Of a DNA stretch of 64,000 bases, positions 9,636-17,455 are shown in pieces. The notes beneath the pieces are model-generated. The model was not told the DNA's origin. It searched no databases and worked only from the letters and a program-made list of their open reading frames with translations. Position 1 is the first letter of the stretch, and the number at the start of each line of letters is the position of its first letter. A program made the translations under genes and the position numbers. The stretch is taken from NCBI RefSeq assembly GCF_030505615.1, contig NZ_CP129992.1:1922001-1986000 (forward strand), given 5' to 3'. This DNA comes from Salinibaculum rarum (GTDB taxonomy: Archaea > Halobacteriota > Halobacteria > Halobacteriales > Haloarculaceae).

Positions 9636-10109
9636 GTGACGAACGGCTCGTTTCGCGGGAAACCCTCGAAATCGCACATCATCTGGACGCGCCAGACGCG
9701 GGATGGTGCGACCAACAAACAGTTCGACCACAGTCACTTCGAGAAGTGGGCCAGCCACTGTGGGTTCGACTTCGAGGAGGCGACGCGCGTCGACCACGAC
9801 CGGAGCGACGAGCCGCGGACGCAGTATCGGTGTGTCTTCACCTGGGGCCAAATCGAGGGTGAGACGATGGAATTTGGCGACGAAGAGTGGTCGTTTGGCA
9901 ACCAGAAGACGCCCCGAACCTTCATTGAACTCGACAGCGAAGGCGTGGCGCGGGTGAAAGGCTGGACCTTCGAGACGGTCCTGAACATCGTCGAGATGCG
10001 CCACAAGGGGCCAGAACTGCTCATCAAAACCGCAAGCGGCGACAAGAAACGCCTGAACGGCCGGAAGTTCGTCGAAGACCCGCGCGAACGCCAGCGCGAC
10101 GGGGGCTGA
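9636..10109 (+). CDS. conserved hypothetical protein
   Basis: The 157-residue product starts at GTG (9636); the ATG two bases earlier is in another frame and stops at once. I do not recognise the family. The sequence is hydrophilic, rich in aromatic residues (WTRQTRDG, FTWGQIEG, EEWSFGNQKTP), has no transmembrane segment and ends in a basic-acidic tail (KKRLNGRKF, RERQRDGG). The single cysteines are not arranged as a metal site. It is divergent from rpa1 across about 128 bases, and its own TATA-like TTACGCTTATC lies near 9601-9611. Codon use matches neighbours, so it is probably a real, cytosolic, lineage-conserved protein of unknown role. Confidence 0.7.
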   Translation: MTNGSFRGKPSKSHIIWTRQTRDGATNKQFDHSHFEKWASHCGFDFEEATRVDHDRSDEPRTQYRCVFTWGQIEGETMEFGDEEWSFGNQKTPRTFIELDSEGVARVKGWTFETVLNIVEMRHKGPELLIKTASGDKKRLNGRKFVEDPRERQRDGG

Positions 10110-10179
10110 GACTGTCGGCGAGGGGTCGGCAGGCTGGTCGCCCCGGAGGTTTTAGCTCGTGGGCGCCATCCCCTGAGAC

Positions 10180-10599
10180 ATGTACGACCACGTTCTTGTT
10201 GCCACCGACGGGAGCGACCACGCCACCACAGCGGCGACCCACGCCATCGACGTCGCGGCTCGCTACGGGGCAACGCTGCACGCACTCTACGTCATCGAGA
10301 CGCGAACGGCCTACGACAACGCCATCGTCAACCCAGACCAGGTTCGAGAGAACTTCCGGGAAGCCGGCGAGGAGGCCATCACAGCCATTGAATCGCGCGC
10401 TCGCGATGCAGACGTACAGGTCCAGACCGCTATCGAAGAAGGCGTTCCCGGCGAGGAGATTCTCGCGTACATCGAGACACACGACATCGACTGTGTCTAC
10501 GTCGGCGAGCGGGGCCACTCGTCGTTCAAGACGATTCTGCTGGGGAGTACGACCGAGCGCGTGCTCCACGGCATTGACATCCCAGTCACTATCGTCTGA
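10180..10599 (+). CDS. UspA-type universal stress protein
   Basis: A single-domain UspA protein of 139 residues. It opens with the typical MYDHVLVATDGSDHA strand-loop, has the VGERGHSS...LLGSTTERVL segment that fits the ATP-binding pattern Gx2Gx9GS, and ends in the family's hydrophobic strand (DIPVTIV). Proteins with this pattern bind ATP and act as cytosolic stress or metabolic-state sensors; the exact partner is unknown. The ATG at 10180 is preceded by a TATA-like GGTTTTAG at 10148-10155 at the distance expected for a leaderless transcript. It appears monocistronic; haloarchaea carry many paralogues. Confidence 0.92.
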   Translation: MYDHVLVATDGSDHATTAATHAIDVAARYGATLHALYVIETRTAYDNAIVNPDQVRENFREAGEEAITAIESRARDADVQVQTAIEEGVPGEEILAYIETHDIDCVYVGERGHSSFKTILLGSTTERVLHGIDIPVTIV

Positions 10600-10675
10600 C
10601 ATCGAGTGCAGCGGCGCCACTCGCGGACAGTCGCGCTCCGAAAGCACCTAACCGACCGCTCCCGAGAAGGCGTGT

Positions 10676-11215
10676 ATGCAGGACACACCGGAGGTCGTCG
10701 TCCTCCGTCTCGGGCACCGCCCCGGCCGAGACGAGCGGATGACGACCCACGTCGGGCTGACGGCACGCGCACTCGGTGCCGACCGCGTGATTTTGGCCCA
10801 GGAGGGAGCCAGCCGCGCGGACACGATAGTCGACATCACCGACCGCTTTGGCGGGCCCTTCGCTGTGGAGACGACCGACGAACCGATGGCCCGTCTCAAC
10901 AACTGGGACGGTCCAATCGTCCACCTGACGATGTACGGGCTCCCCGTCCAGGAGGTCGAAGGCGAGATACGCGACCGTCACCGTGGCGGCGAGCCACTAC
11001 TCGTCGTCGTCGGCGCGGAGAAGGTCGCGTGGGACGTCTACGACGCCGCAGACTGGAACGTGGGCGTGACCAACCAGCCCCACTCGGAGGTGGCCTCTCT
11101 CGCCGTGTTTCTGGACAGACTGTTCGAGGGGACGGAACTGGACCGCGAGTGGGACGACGCCGAGCGGGAAGTCGTTCCCCAGGCTGAGGGAAAGCGCGTC
11201 GAAGAGCGCGAGTAA
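10676..11215 (+). CDS. trm56: tRNA (cytidine(56)-2'-O)-methyltransferase
   Basis: A 179-residue SPOUT-class methyltransferase of the archaeal Trm56 family. Visible family features are VVLRLGHRPGRDERMTTHVGLTARALGA near the N-terminus, HLTMYGLPV in the middle and the knot region VVVGAEKVAWDVYDAADWNVGVTNQPHSEVA near the C-terminus. The enzyme 2'-O-methylates C56 in the T loop of archaeal tRNA using S-adenosylmethionine. The ATG at 10676 gives the normal N-terminus. The gene precedes tfe on the same strand with a 72-base gap. A short acidic-basic tail (KRVEERE) ends the protein. Confidence 0.93.
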   Translation: MQDTPEVVVLRLGHRPGRDERMTTHVGLTARALGADRVILAQEGASRADTIVDITDRFGGPFAVETTDEPMARLNNWDGPIVHLTMYGLPVQEVEGEIRDRHRGGEPLLVVVGAEKVAWDVYDAADWNVGVTNQPHSEVASLAVFLDRLFEGTELDREWDDAEREVVPQAEGKRVEERE

Positions 11216-11287
11216 CTCGCAGGATAACAAATCGACCGCGGGGCCATCCCGATGGTTTTAACCACGTTACACCCGGTTGTTACCGTA

Positions 11288-11821
11288 ATGGCTTTTGAGG
11301 AACTCCTGGAGGACCCTGTGATACAGAAGTACCTCCACGAACTCGTCGGCCCGAAGGGTATGCCAGTCGCGGCAGCGCCCCCGGACGGGGAAGTGACCGA
11401 CGAGGAACTCGCCGAGGAACTCGGACTCGAACTCAACGACGTTCGCCGGGCACTTTTCATTCTCTACGAGAACGACCTGGCGACGTACCGACGACTCCGC
11501 GACGAGGACTCGGGGTGGCTCACCTACCTCTGGACCTTCGAGTACGACGCGATTCCCGAGCAACTCGAATCCGAGATGCACCGCCTGCTCACCGCACTGG
11601 AGAACCGCCGCGAGTACGAGCGAAACCACGAGTTCTACCTCTGTGAGGAGTGTGGTATCCGCTTCGAGTTCGGCGAAGCGATGGACTTTGGCTTCCAGTG
11701 TCCCGACTGTGGAAGCGAACTCCAGTCACTCGAGAACACCCGCCTCGTGGATGCGATGGAGACGCGCATCGACGAACTGCGTGACGAACTCAACGTGGAG
11801 ACGGCAAACGCCGAAATCTGA
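11288..11821 (+). CDS. tfe: transcription initiation factor E, alpha subunit
   Basis: TFE of 177 residues: an N-terminal extended winged helix (LLEDPVIQKYLHELVG through RRALFILYENDLATYRR) followed by a zinc ribbon near 118-145 (CEECG then CPDCGS) and a C-terminal helix. The archaeal TFE-alpha helps TBP and TFB open promoter DNA and contacts RNA polymerase. The start MAFEELL at 11288 is preferred to an in-frame methionine 36 bases upstream because a TATA-like GGTTTTAACC at about 11254-11263 would place the transcript start at this ATG. The TGA overlaps the next ATG by one base (TGATG), so the DUF2110 gene is translationally coupled. Confidence 0.95.
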   Translation: MAFEELLEDPVIQKYLHELVGPKGMPVAAAPPDGEVTDEELAEELGLELNDVRRALFILYENDLATYRRLRDEDSGWLTYLWTFEYDAIPEQLESEMHRLLTALENRREYERNHEFYLCEECGIRFEFGEAMDFGFQCPDCGSELQSLENTRLVDAMETRIDELRDELNVETANAEI

Positions 11822-12486
11822 TGGTCGTACTTGCTACAAAAGTGTACGTCGCTGGCGACGCCCGCGACCGCGCACTCGACGGTCTGGAATCGATGGTGGC
11901 CAACACGCTCGACGGACTCGACGTTACCTTCGAGGTCGGGCACCGCGACGACGACTTCCCGACGGTCACCGTCGAGGGTGACGACGCGGTCGTCGCACGC
12001 AACCTCCTCCGCGAGGAGTGGGGCGAGATTACGCCGCACCTGGAAGACGGTGAGGTCCACGTCGGCACCCTCGAGTCGTGGGACGACGACGGACTCGTTC
12101 TCGATGCCGGCCAGCGCGTGCGGATTCCCACAGACCAGTTGGGACTCGGCCAGGGGTCGCCCGAGCAGATTCGAACCCGCTTTGGACTCGTCCAGCACAT
12201 GCCGCTCAGATTCGTCGTCGGCGACCCGCCACGACTCGCCGACGAGGAGCAGGACCGCCTCTACGAGTGGACCCGTGGAACCGGTCGTCTGAACATAAAC
12301 AGCGCGACGCGCTCGGAAGTCCGGGCGACGGTCAATCGCGCCGGCCACGCTCAGGACATCGTGACCGTCGAGCGGCTGGGGCTGCTCGAACAGAGTGTCG
12401 TCTGCCGTGAGGGGACCGACCCACCGGGACTGCTCGCCAGCGTCGGCGAGTATCTCCCCGCAGAGCTGCTCTGTGTCGTGCCATGA
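11821..12486 (+). CDS. DUF2110 family protein coupled to tfe
   Basis: A 221-residue cytosolic protein matching the archaeal DUF2110 family by its overall pattern: a ferredoxin-like N-terminal half (VLATKVYVAGDARDRALDGLESMVAN...FEVGHRDDDFPTVTVEG) and a middle part around DGLVLDAGQRVRIPTDQLGLGQGSPEQIRTRFG that resembles an RNA-binding PUA-like or TRAM-like fold. It ends in LGLLEQSVVCREGTDPPGLLASVG. The gene overlaps tfe by one base and the next gene by four bases, so three products are made from one message. Function is unknown; conserved linkage to TFE makes a transcription or translation role plausible (inference). Confidence 0.82.
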   Translation: MVVLATKVYVAGDARDRALDGLESMVANTLDGLDVTFEVGHRDDDFPTVTVEGDDAVVARNLLREEWGEITPHLEDGEVHVGTLESWDDDGLVLDAGQRVRIPTDQLGLGQGSPEQIRTRFGLVQHMPLRFVVGDPPRLADEEQDRLYEWTRGTGRLNINSATRSEVRATVNRAGHAQDIVTVERLGLLEQSVVCREGTDPPGLLASVGEYLPAELLCVVP

Positions 12487-13244
12487 GACGTAAACGCCTG
12501 CTCGCGCTCGGTGCGCTCGTGCTCGCCGCGACCGTAGCCGGGTGTGGGTTTGGCTCCTCGGACATTCCGGAGGACCAGCTCACCGAGAACGCGACCTACG
12601 AGTGGGACACGTCGGCGAACGTGACCTTCGACATCTCCCGGTCGTCGTACGCGACAGTCGTCAACGTGACCAACGAGACCGTCGAGGTCTGGCAACGCGA
12701 TGCGATAGAGGGCGACAACCCGGTCAATCTGCGCTCGCTCCAGTACCAATACGAGAATGGGACCGTCGTCAACGCGACCCACGGGAACCTCTCTGCGACG
12801 CGAAGCGGCGACCGGACCCAGATTACGGTCCCGGAGCCACGCGGGAAAGTCGCCTACACTGCATCCCGGAGTGGCAAGCAGTTCCGGTCACCGGTGTTCA
12901 CACAGGGGTCACACGAGGTCATCCTCCCACCCGGCGCACGCGTCGGGATTCCGCTGCTCTCGCAGGCCAACCCGGGCAACTGGAACAGTACGGTCGAGGA
13001 CGACCGGATGACCGTTCGGTGGGGGAACCTCTCGGACGGCCGGGTAAACACCCGGTACTACCTCGAACGTGACCTGCTGCTCTTTGCGGGGCTTGCCATC
13101 ATCGCGCTCCTGGTCGGGCTTGTCGGCGGGCTCTACTACTTCCGACAGATTCGGGGGCTGGAAGCCCAGCGCGAAGAGATAGACATCGACATCGATTACG
13201 ACGACGACGAGTTCGACAACGACGGTCCGCCACCGGGAATGTGA
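12483..13244 (+). CDS. N-glycosylated surface lipoprotein, DUF5803-like
   Basis: The 253-residue product begins with a basic n-region, a hydrophobic stretch and a lipobox (TVAGC, Cys at about 21), so it is exported and lipid-anchored. The extracytoplasmic part carries about nine Asn-x-Ser/Thr sequons (for example ENATYEW, VNVTNETV, WNSTVED), far more than chance, pointing to heavy N-glycosylation. A second membrane helix (LLLFAGLAIIALLVGLVGGLYYF) lies near 195-220 and is followed by a cytosolic acidic tail. The ATG overlaps the end of the DUF2110 gene (ATGA). The family call DUF5803 is from memory of haloarchaeal proteins linked to TFE. Function unknown. Confidence 0.82.
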   Translation: MRRKRLLALGALVLAATVAGCGFGSSDIPEDQLTENATYEWDTSANVTFDISRSSYATVVNVTNETVEVWQRDAIEGDNPVNLRSLQYQYENGTVVNATHGNLSATRSGDRTQITVPEPRGKVAYTASRSGKQFRSPVFTQGSHEVILPPGARVGIPLLSQANPGNWNSTVEDDRMTVRWGNLSDGRVNTRYYLERDLLLFAGLAIIALLVGLVGGLYYFRQIRGLEAQREEIDIDIDYDDDEFDNDGPPPGM

Positions 13245-13297
13245 ATCGTCGGTGGCGGAGCCGGTGGTGATTTTACGCTCCGGTCCGAGGTACCGGT

Positions 13298-13987
13298 ATG
13301 CGCGTCGCGCTGGTCACCGTCGGTGATGAGATTCTCGCCGGCGACACCGTCAACACGAACGCTGCCTGGCTCGGTCGACAGCTCGCCGAGCGCGGCGTCG
13401 ACGTCGACCGCGTCACGGTCGTCCCGGACCGCGTCGGCGAGATTGCCCGGCTGGTCAACGAACAGCGTGCCGAGTTCGACGCCGTTATCGTCACTGGCGG
13501 CGTCGGGCCTACGCACGACGACGTCACCATGGACGGCGTCGCTGCTGCCTTCGGTCGCGAACTCGAAGAGAGCGAGGCGGCGCTCCAGTGGCTCGCCGAA
13601 GAAGGGGGGTACGTCCGGGAGGAACTTGCCGATGGCACCGCAGCACTCCCAGCAGGCGGGGAGTTCATCCGGAACCCTAACGGGGTCGCACCGGGGTGTA
13701 ATATCGGCAACGTCTACGTGTTACCCGGCGTTCCCGACGAGATGAAAGGGATGTTCGAGGTGATTGCCGAGGACTTCACCGGTGTCGACCGCTTTACGGC
13801 AACCGTCGAAGCCGACGAACCGGAGAGTGCCCTCATCGACCGACTCATCGAGGTCCAAGAGCAATTTGGCGTGACCGTCGGCAGTTACCCCGGCGAGACC
13901 GTCCGTCTGAAGATACAGGGCGAAGACGAAGGGGCCGTCGCGGATGCAAAGCAGTGGCTCGCCGAGCAGGTCGAAATACCGGAGTGA
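13298..13987 (+). CDS. CinA-type MoaB/Mog-fold protein (COG1058)
   Basis: A 229-residue stand-alone CinA N-terminal domain. MRVALVTVGDEILAGDTVNTNAAWLGRQL is the family's opening and IVTGGVGPTHDDVTMDGVAAAFGREL is the MoCF/MoaB-like core. The NPNGVAPGC and VYVLPGVPDEMKGMFE segments are typical. The C-terminal nicotinamide-mononucleotide deamidase half of bacterial CinA is missing, as usual in archaea. CinA-type MoCF domains include ADP-ribose pyrophosphatases, so pyridine nucleotide repair is a possible role; molybdopterin binding is the older annotation. It starts 53 bases after the lipoprotein gene and converges on a small membrane protein gene. The ATP-NAD kinase a little further on also concerns pyridine nucleotides, but the link is only positional. 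Confidence 0.88.
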   Translation: MRVALVTVGDEILAGDTVNTNAAWLGRQLAERGVDVDRVTVVPDRVGEIARLVNEQRAEFDAVIVTGGVGPTHDDVTMDGVAAAFGRELEESEAALQWLAEEGGYVREELADGTAALPAGGEFIRNPNGVAPGCNIGNVYVLPGVPDEMKGMFEVIAEDFTGVDRFTATVEADEPESALIDRLIEVQEQFGVTVGSYPGETVRLKIQGEDEGAVADAKQWLAEQVEIPE

Positions 13988-13993
13988 GCGCAG

Positions 13994-14122
13994 TTATCGC
14001 CCGAGAGAGCGCAGCCAGAACGCGGTCAGAAGGACGCCACCGAGGAGGACGACCCACCCGGCAGCATCGATGACGGAACCCTGCACAGCCACTTCGTTCG
14101 CTTGCGTCAGTAGCACACTCAT
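13994..14122 (-). CDS. small single-pass membrane protein
   Basis: A 42-residue protein (ATG at 14122), MSVLLTQANEVAVQG followed by one hydrophobic helix (GWVVLLGGVLLTAFWL) and a short basic end (RSLGR). A longer in-frame reading extends upstream into the divergent kinase gene and is not credible. The size, single helix and positive tail fit a small inner-membrane protein, N-terminus probably outside. It stops six bases from the end of the convergent CinA-type gene and is divergent from the ATP-NAD kinase. Small proteins of this kind are widespread in haloarchaea, but I assign no function. Confidence 0.6.
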   Translation of the reverse strand: MSVLLTQANEVAVQGSVIDAAGWVVLLGGVLLTAFWLRSLGR

Positions 14123-14194
14123 ACTCGGCAGTTCGAAGTGCGGACGGTTAAGACGTTCCGGTTTGCTTTTCATCGTACTCGCTGTATCGTGCGT

Positions 14195-15268
14195 ATGCGC
14201 CGCATAGGGGTCGTCGTGAATCCGATCGCGGGAATGGGCGGCCGCGTCGGGCTGAAAGGGACCGACGGGAAAGTCGAACAGGCCCGCGCTCGCGGGGCCA
14301 CGCCACGCGCACCCGACCGCGCTCGTGACGCCCTCCAAGCTATCTCGGAGACTGACACGCCAGTCGAGATAGTCGCCGCACCCGCACAGATGGGCGAAGA
14401 CGCTGCCCGGGACACCGGTTTCAACCCGGATACTGTCGACGTCCCCAGTGGCGGGACAGGAACGACCAGCGCCGCCGACACCAGGGCCGCGGTCCGGGCG
14501 TTCGTCGAGTGCGACGTCGACATCGTCCTCTTTACCGGCGGTGACGGGACGGCCGTTGACGTGGCCGAGACACTTTCGGAACTGGATGATGACACCCCGA
14601 TTCTCGGCGTCCCGGCGGGCGTCAAAGTCTACTCGGCGGTGTTTGCCGTCTCGCCCCGGGCGGCCGGCGTCGTGGCAGCGACCTTCGAGCAGACTACCCG
14701 GGCCGAAGTCAACGACATCGACGAAGACGACTATCGGGAGGGGGAGGTTCGGACCGAACTGCGTGCGATAGCCACGGTGCCCGTTGCAGAGCAACGCCAG
14801 TCGAGCAAGCAACTCGCCAGCGGGAGTGTCGGTGGCATCGCCGACGGGTTCGTCGACGAAATCGAACGTGGCGTGACCTACGTCCTCGGGCCGGGCAGCA
14901 CCGTCGGCGAAATCAAATCGGAGCTGGACATCGATGGGACGCCACTCGGCGTCGACGTCTGGCGGGACGGCGAACTACTGGCACACGACGCGGCCGAATC
15001 GGATATTCTCGACGCGCTCGGCGACGAGAACGTCATCGTCGTCTCACCGATTGGCGGACAGGGCTTTGTCTTTGGCCGTGGGAACCAACAGATTTCCCCC
15101 GCCGTCATCGAGCAGTCGTCGGTCGAAATCGTCGCGTCCCGCCGCAAACTCGACGACATCGGTGTTCTCATGGCGGATACGGGCGACGAGGAACTCGACG
15201 AGCAACTCCGCGGGTGGCATCAGGTCCGCGTCGGCCGGTTCGAGCGCCGCCTGGTGGAACTGGTCTGA
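14195..15268 (+). CDS. ATP-NAD kinase family protein (COG3199)
   Basis: A 357-residue protein with the NAD kinase/diacylglycerol kinase fold: VVVNPIAGMGGRVGLKGTDGK at the N-terminus and the catalytic FTGGDGTAVDVAETL (GGDGT) motif near 117. The archaeal ATP-NAD kinase family (COG3199) has this longer layout with C-terminal IGGQGFVFGRGNQQISPAV. The reaction is expected to be phosphorylation of NAD to NADP, but relatives with other substrates exist. The start MRRIGVVVNP at 14195 is chosen over an in-frame methionine 57 bases earlier because the Gly-rich nucleotide loop must be near the N-terminus. It is divergent from a small membrane protein gene. Confidence 0.88.
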   Translation: MRRIGVVVNPIAGMGGRVGLKGTDGKVEQARARGATPRAPDRARDALQAISETDTPVEIVAAPAQMGEDAARDTGFNPDTVDVPSGGTGTTSAADTRAAVRAFVECDVDIVLFTGGDGTAVDVAETLSELDDDTPILGVPAGVKVYSAVFAVSPRAAGVVAATFEQTTRAEVNDIDEDDYREGEVRTELRAIATVPVAEQRQSSKQLASGSVGGIADGFVDEIERGVTYVLGPGSTVGEIKSELDIDGTPLGVDVWRDGELLAHDAAESDILDALGDENVIVVSPIGGQGFVFGRGNQQISPAVIEQSSVEIVASRRKLDDIGVLMADTGDEELDEQLRGWHQVRVGRFERRLVELV

Positions 15269-15375
15269 GACCGGTTGTCGCGGTGTATAATCTCTACCCC
15301 TGTATGATGCATGAACGACCGTGACACTAAGGTAATAATGACAAGATTAAGGTTTGATGCACGCTTTCCACCGGT

Positions 15376-16410
15376 ATGGAAACGAGGAAAGTCCAGCGGC
15401 TCGGTCCATCGACGCTGGCGATGACGTTGCCTGCGGAGTGGGCACAGGCCCAGAACGTAGACAAGGGCGACGAGGTTTCGCTCCGCATCGGTGGGAAGGG
15501 GACGCTGACGGTGATGCCGGAATCTGTCACCGCCGAGGAGTCGGAGGCGGTCATCAAGGCGACGGGGCTCGACGCCGACGCTGTCGAGCGCGCAATCGTC
15601 GCACAGTACGTTCTCGGGCGGCGTATCATCCACGTCGACGCCGCGGAGGGCGAGTCTCTCGAGAGCACGCACATCAACGCTGTCTACAACGCGGAGACCC
15701 AGTTGATGGGGCTGGGTGTCATCGAGGAGACGCCGGAGAGCATCGCGATTCGGTGCTCGGTCGACCCCGAGGACTTCACGCTCGACAACCTCATGGAGCG
15801 GCTGGAATCGACCGGGAGTACGATGCGAAACGAGGCGGTCAAAGCGCTTGCACACAACAACCCGGACCTGGCCCAGCGCGCGCTCAACCGGGAACGCCAG
15901 GCGAACAAGATTTTCGTCCTCCTCCTGCGGCTCATCTTTACGGCCTACCAGAACCCGAACCTCGCTCGCTCCGTCGGACTCGACGACGGGTTCCCGCTTA
16001 TCGGCTATCGGTCGATGGCGAAGAACCTCGAACTGACCGCCGACAACGCCGAGGACATCGCGGAGATTGCACTGGAGGCGGAAAACAACGCACTCAACGT
16101 AGAATCGGGAACGATGCGGCGAATCCGGGAGTTTACCGACCAGGTCAACGAGATTACCGAACTCGCCGTCGAGGCCGTCGTCGAGCGCAGTTACGATACG
16201 GCAATCGAGGTCCGCGAGAAGTTCGCCGAAATCAGCGACCGCGAGAAGGAGATTCTCTCCGACCTCCCGGAGATGGACAACGAACAACTGCTCCAGGTCC
16301 GTGAGGTACTCGTGAGCCTCCAGCAGACCGCCCAGTACGCCGTGCGCAATGCCGAAATCGCGACCAACCTCGCACTCGACGAGGAGTCAGACCACATCAC
16401 CATCACGTAG
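15376..16410 (+). CDS. AbrB-PhoU domain regulator of phosphate uptake
   Basis: The first 45 or so residues form an AbrB/SpoVT swapped-hairpin DNA-binding domain (METRKVQRLGPSTLAMTLPAEWAQ...GDEVSLRIGG). The remaining 290 residues are helical and PhoU-like, with two repeats (e.g. MRNEAVKALAHNN and SGTMRRIREFTDQVNEITELAVEAVV). PhoU-type proteins bind metal clusters and modulate phosphate transport; with an AbrB head this one probably also binds DNA. No pst genes lie in the window, so it stands apart from its expected targets. The 107-base upstream region has two TAAGGT-like repeats (near 15328 and 15348) in an AT-rich patch, candidates for its own operator. The regulatory role is inferred from domain content. 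Confidence 0.88.
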   Translation: METRKVQRLGPSTLAMTLPAEWAQAQNVDKGDEVSLRIGGKGTLTVMPESVTAEESEAVIKATGLDADAVERAIVAQYVLGRRIIHVDAAEGESLESTHINAVYNAETQLMGLGVIEETPESIAIRCSVDPEDFTLDNLMERLESTGSTMRNEAVKALAHNNPDLAQRALNRERQANKIFVLLLRLIFTAYQNPNLARSVGLDDGFPLIGYRSMAKNLELTADNAEDIAEIALEAENNALNVESGTMRRIREFTDQVNEITELAVEAVVERSYDTAIEVREKFAEISDREKEILSDLPEMDNEQLLQVREVLVSLQQTAQYAVRNAEIATNLALDEESDHITIT

Positions 16411-16509
16411 GCAGGTGTTCTCGGGTACTGCTGGACCGTTCAGACACTGTGACCGGTCGGACGCCACGGAGTCGCATGACATAAGTACCGAACGGAAAAA
16501 CGAGTTCGT

Positions 16510-16725
16510 ATGGCAGAGACAACGCAGGCCTCAGACAAGAGTCTCGGGCTGTCTATCACGTTCGGCGTCATCGCACTGCTTGGCACACTCGGGATGCTCG
16601 CCACGTCGTACCTCTATGCACTGAACGGCGACCACCAGATGCAACTGTACTCCGGTGTCGCCTTTGCCGTCGCGGTCGTCGGTGGCGGGCTTGCCATCGC
16701 CGTGCTGCACATGTTCGACAACTAG
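16510..16725 (+). CDS. small two-helix membrane protein (DUF7525-like)
   Basis: A 71-residue protein with a short polar N-terminus (MAETTQASDKS), one hydrophobic segment (GLSITFGVIALLGTLGMLATSY), a polar turn (ALNGDHQMQLYS) and a second segment (GVAFAVAVVGGGLAIAVLHMF). Both ends are predicted on the same side. A TATA-like GACATAAG at 16476-16483 lies about 30 bases upstream, consistent with expression from its own promoter. I recall similar small haloarchaeal proteins but no function is known. Codon choice matches the neighbours. Confidence 0.75.
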   Translation: MAETTQASDKSLGLSITFGVIALLGTLGMLATSYLYALNGDHQMQLYSGVAFAVAVVGGGLAIAVLHMFDN

Positions 16726-16769
16726 GCGCAAATAAACCGTTAAGAGTCTGAAGCACCAACGAGTTACCG

Positions 16770-16994
16770 ATGACTGACCTGAGCGAGGAGGACCGCCGCA
16801 TTCTGGAGTATCTCCGCAAGAGCGTGTCCCGTGGTGAGAGTTACTTCCGCTCGAAGAACATCGCCAAACAGCTCGGGCTCACGTCGAAGCAGGTCGGTGC
16901 CCGCCTCCCCAAACTCGCCGAAGAGACAGAGGAGGTCGAAATCGAGAAGTGGGGCCGCGCCCGGTCGACGACCTGGCGGGTCACGCAGGGCTAA
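16770..16994 (+). CDS. small winged-helix-like protein (DUF7123-like)
   Basis: A 74-residue, highly charged protein. LSEEDRRILEYLRKSVSRGESYFRSKNIAKQLGLTSKQVGARLPKLAEE reads as helix-turn-helix, followed by a two-strand wing ending RARSTTWRVTQG. This is a stand-alone DNA-binding winged helix by pattern. A CAAATAAACC TATA-like box (about 16729-16738) sits upstream. There is no metal site or ligand domain. It precedes an SRPBCC gene by 37 bases on the same strand. A transcription regulator or a chromatin-associated protein are both possible; the family is common in haloarchaea. Confidence 0.8.
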   Translation: MTDLSEEDRRILEYLRKSVSRGESYFRSKNIAKQLGLTSKQVGARLPKLAEETEEVEIEKWGRARSTTWRVTQG

Positions 16995-17031
16995 CGCGAG
17001 TTTTTTCACTCCTGTCCCGAAACCCATATCC

Positions 17032-17454
17032 ATGACAGTCCGGGTCGAGCGAGTCGTCGAGGTGCAGGCACCCATCGAAGACGTCTGGGCGTTTATCGCC
17101 GACCCGGAGAAACGGGCCCGACCGATCAGCGTCGTCGACGACTTCGAACTGGACGACGAGGACCGCGCCATCTGGCACATCAAGCTCCCGATTCCGGTCA
17201 TCGACCGCACCATCCGCGTCGAAACTGAAGAACAGGTCCGGGAGCCACCCACCTACGTCGAATTCGTCGGGAAGTCGAAAGTGATGCACGTCGTCGGGGA
17301 ACACGAACTGGTCGAAATCGACGGCGGGACCCGGCTGACAAACACCTTCATCGTCGACGGGAAGGTCCCCGGCGTGGAGCGATTTTTCAAGCGGAACATG
17401 GAGACGGAGTTCGACAACCTCGAAACCGCCCTCAACGACGAACTGGGGCTGTGA
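17032..17454 (+). CDS. SRPBCC (START/polyketide cyclase-like) protein
   Basis: A 140-residue protein with the SRPBCC hydrophobic-ligand fold: N-terminal strand TVRVERVVEVQAPIEDVWAFIADPEK, a central beta sheet and a long C-terminal helix (VPGVERFFKRNMETEFDNLETALNDEL). The ATG at 17032 gives the expected N-terminus; a longer open frame upstream is in the DUF7123-like gene and is false. Its stop is one base from the start of the nitrilase, so the two are likely co-transcribed. Ligand unknown; membership in a lipid- or cofactor-binding group is all the sequence supports. Confidence 0.85.
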   Translation: MTVRVERVVEVQAPIEDVWAFIADPEKRARPISVVDDFELDDEDRAIWHIKLPIPVIDRTIRVETEEQVREPPTYVEFVGKSKVMHVVGEHELVEIDGGTRLTNTFIVDGKVPGVERFFKRNMETEFDNLETALNDELGL

Positions 17455-17455
17455 G

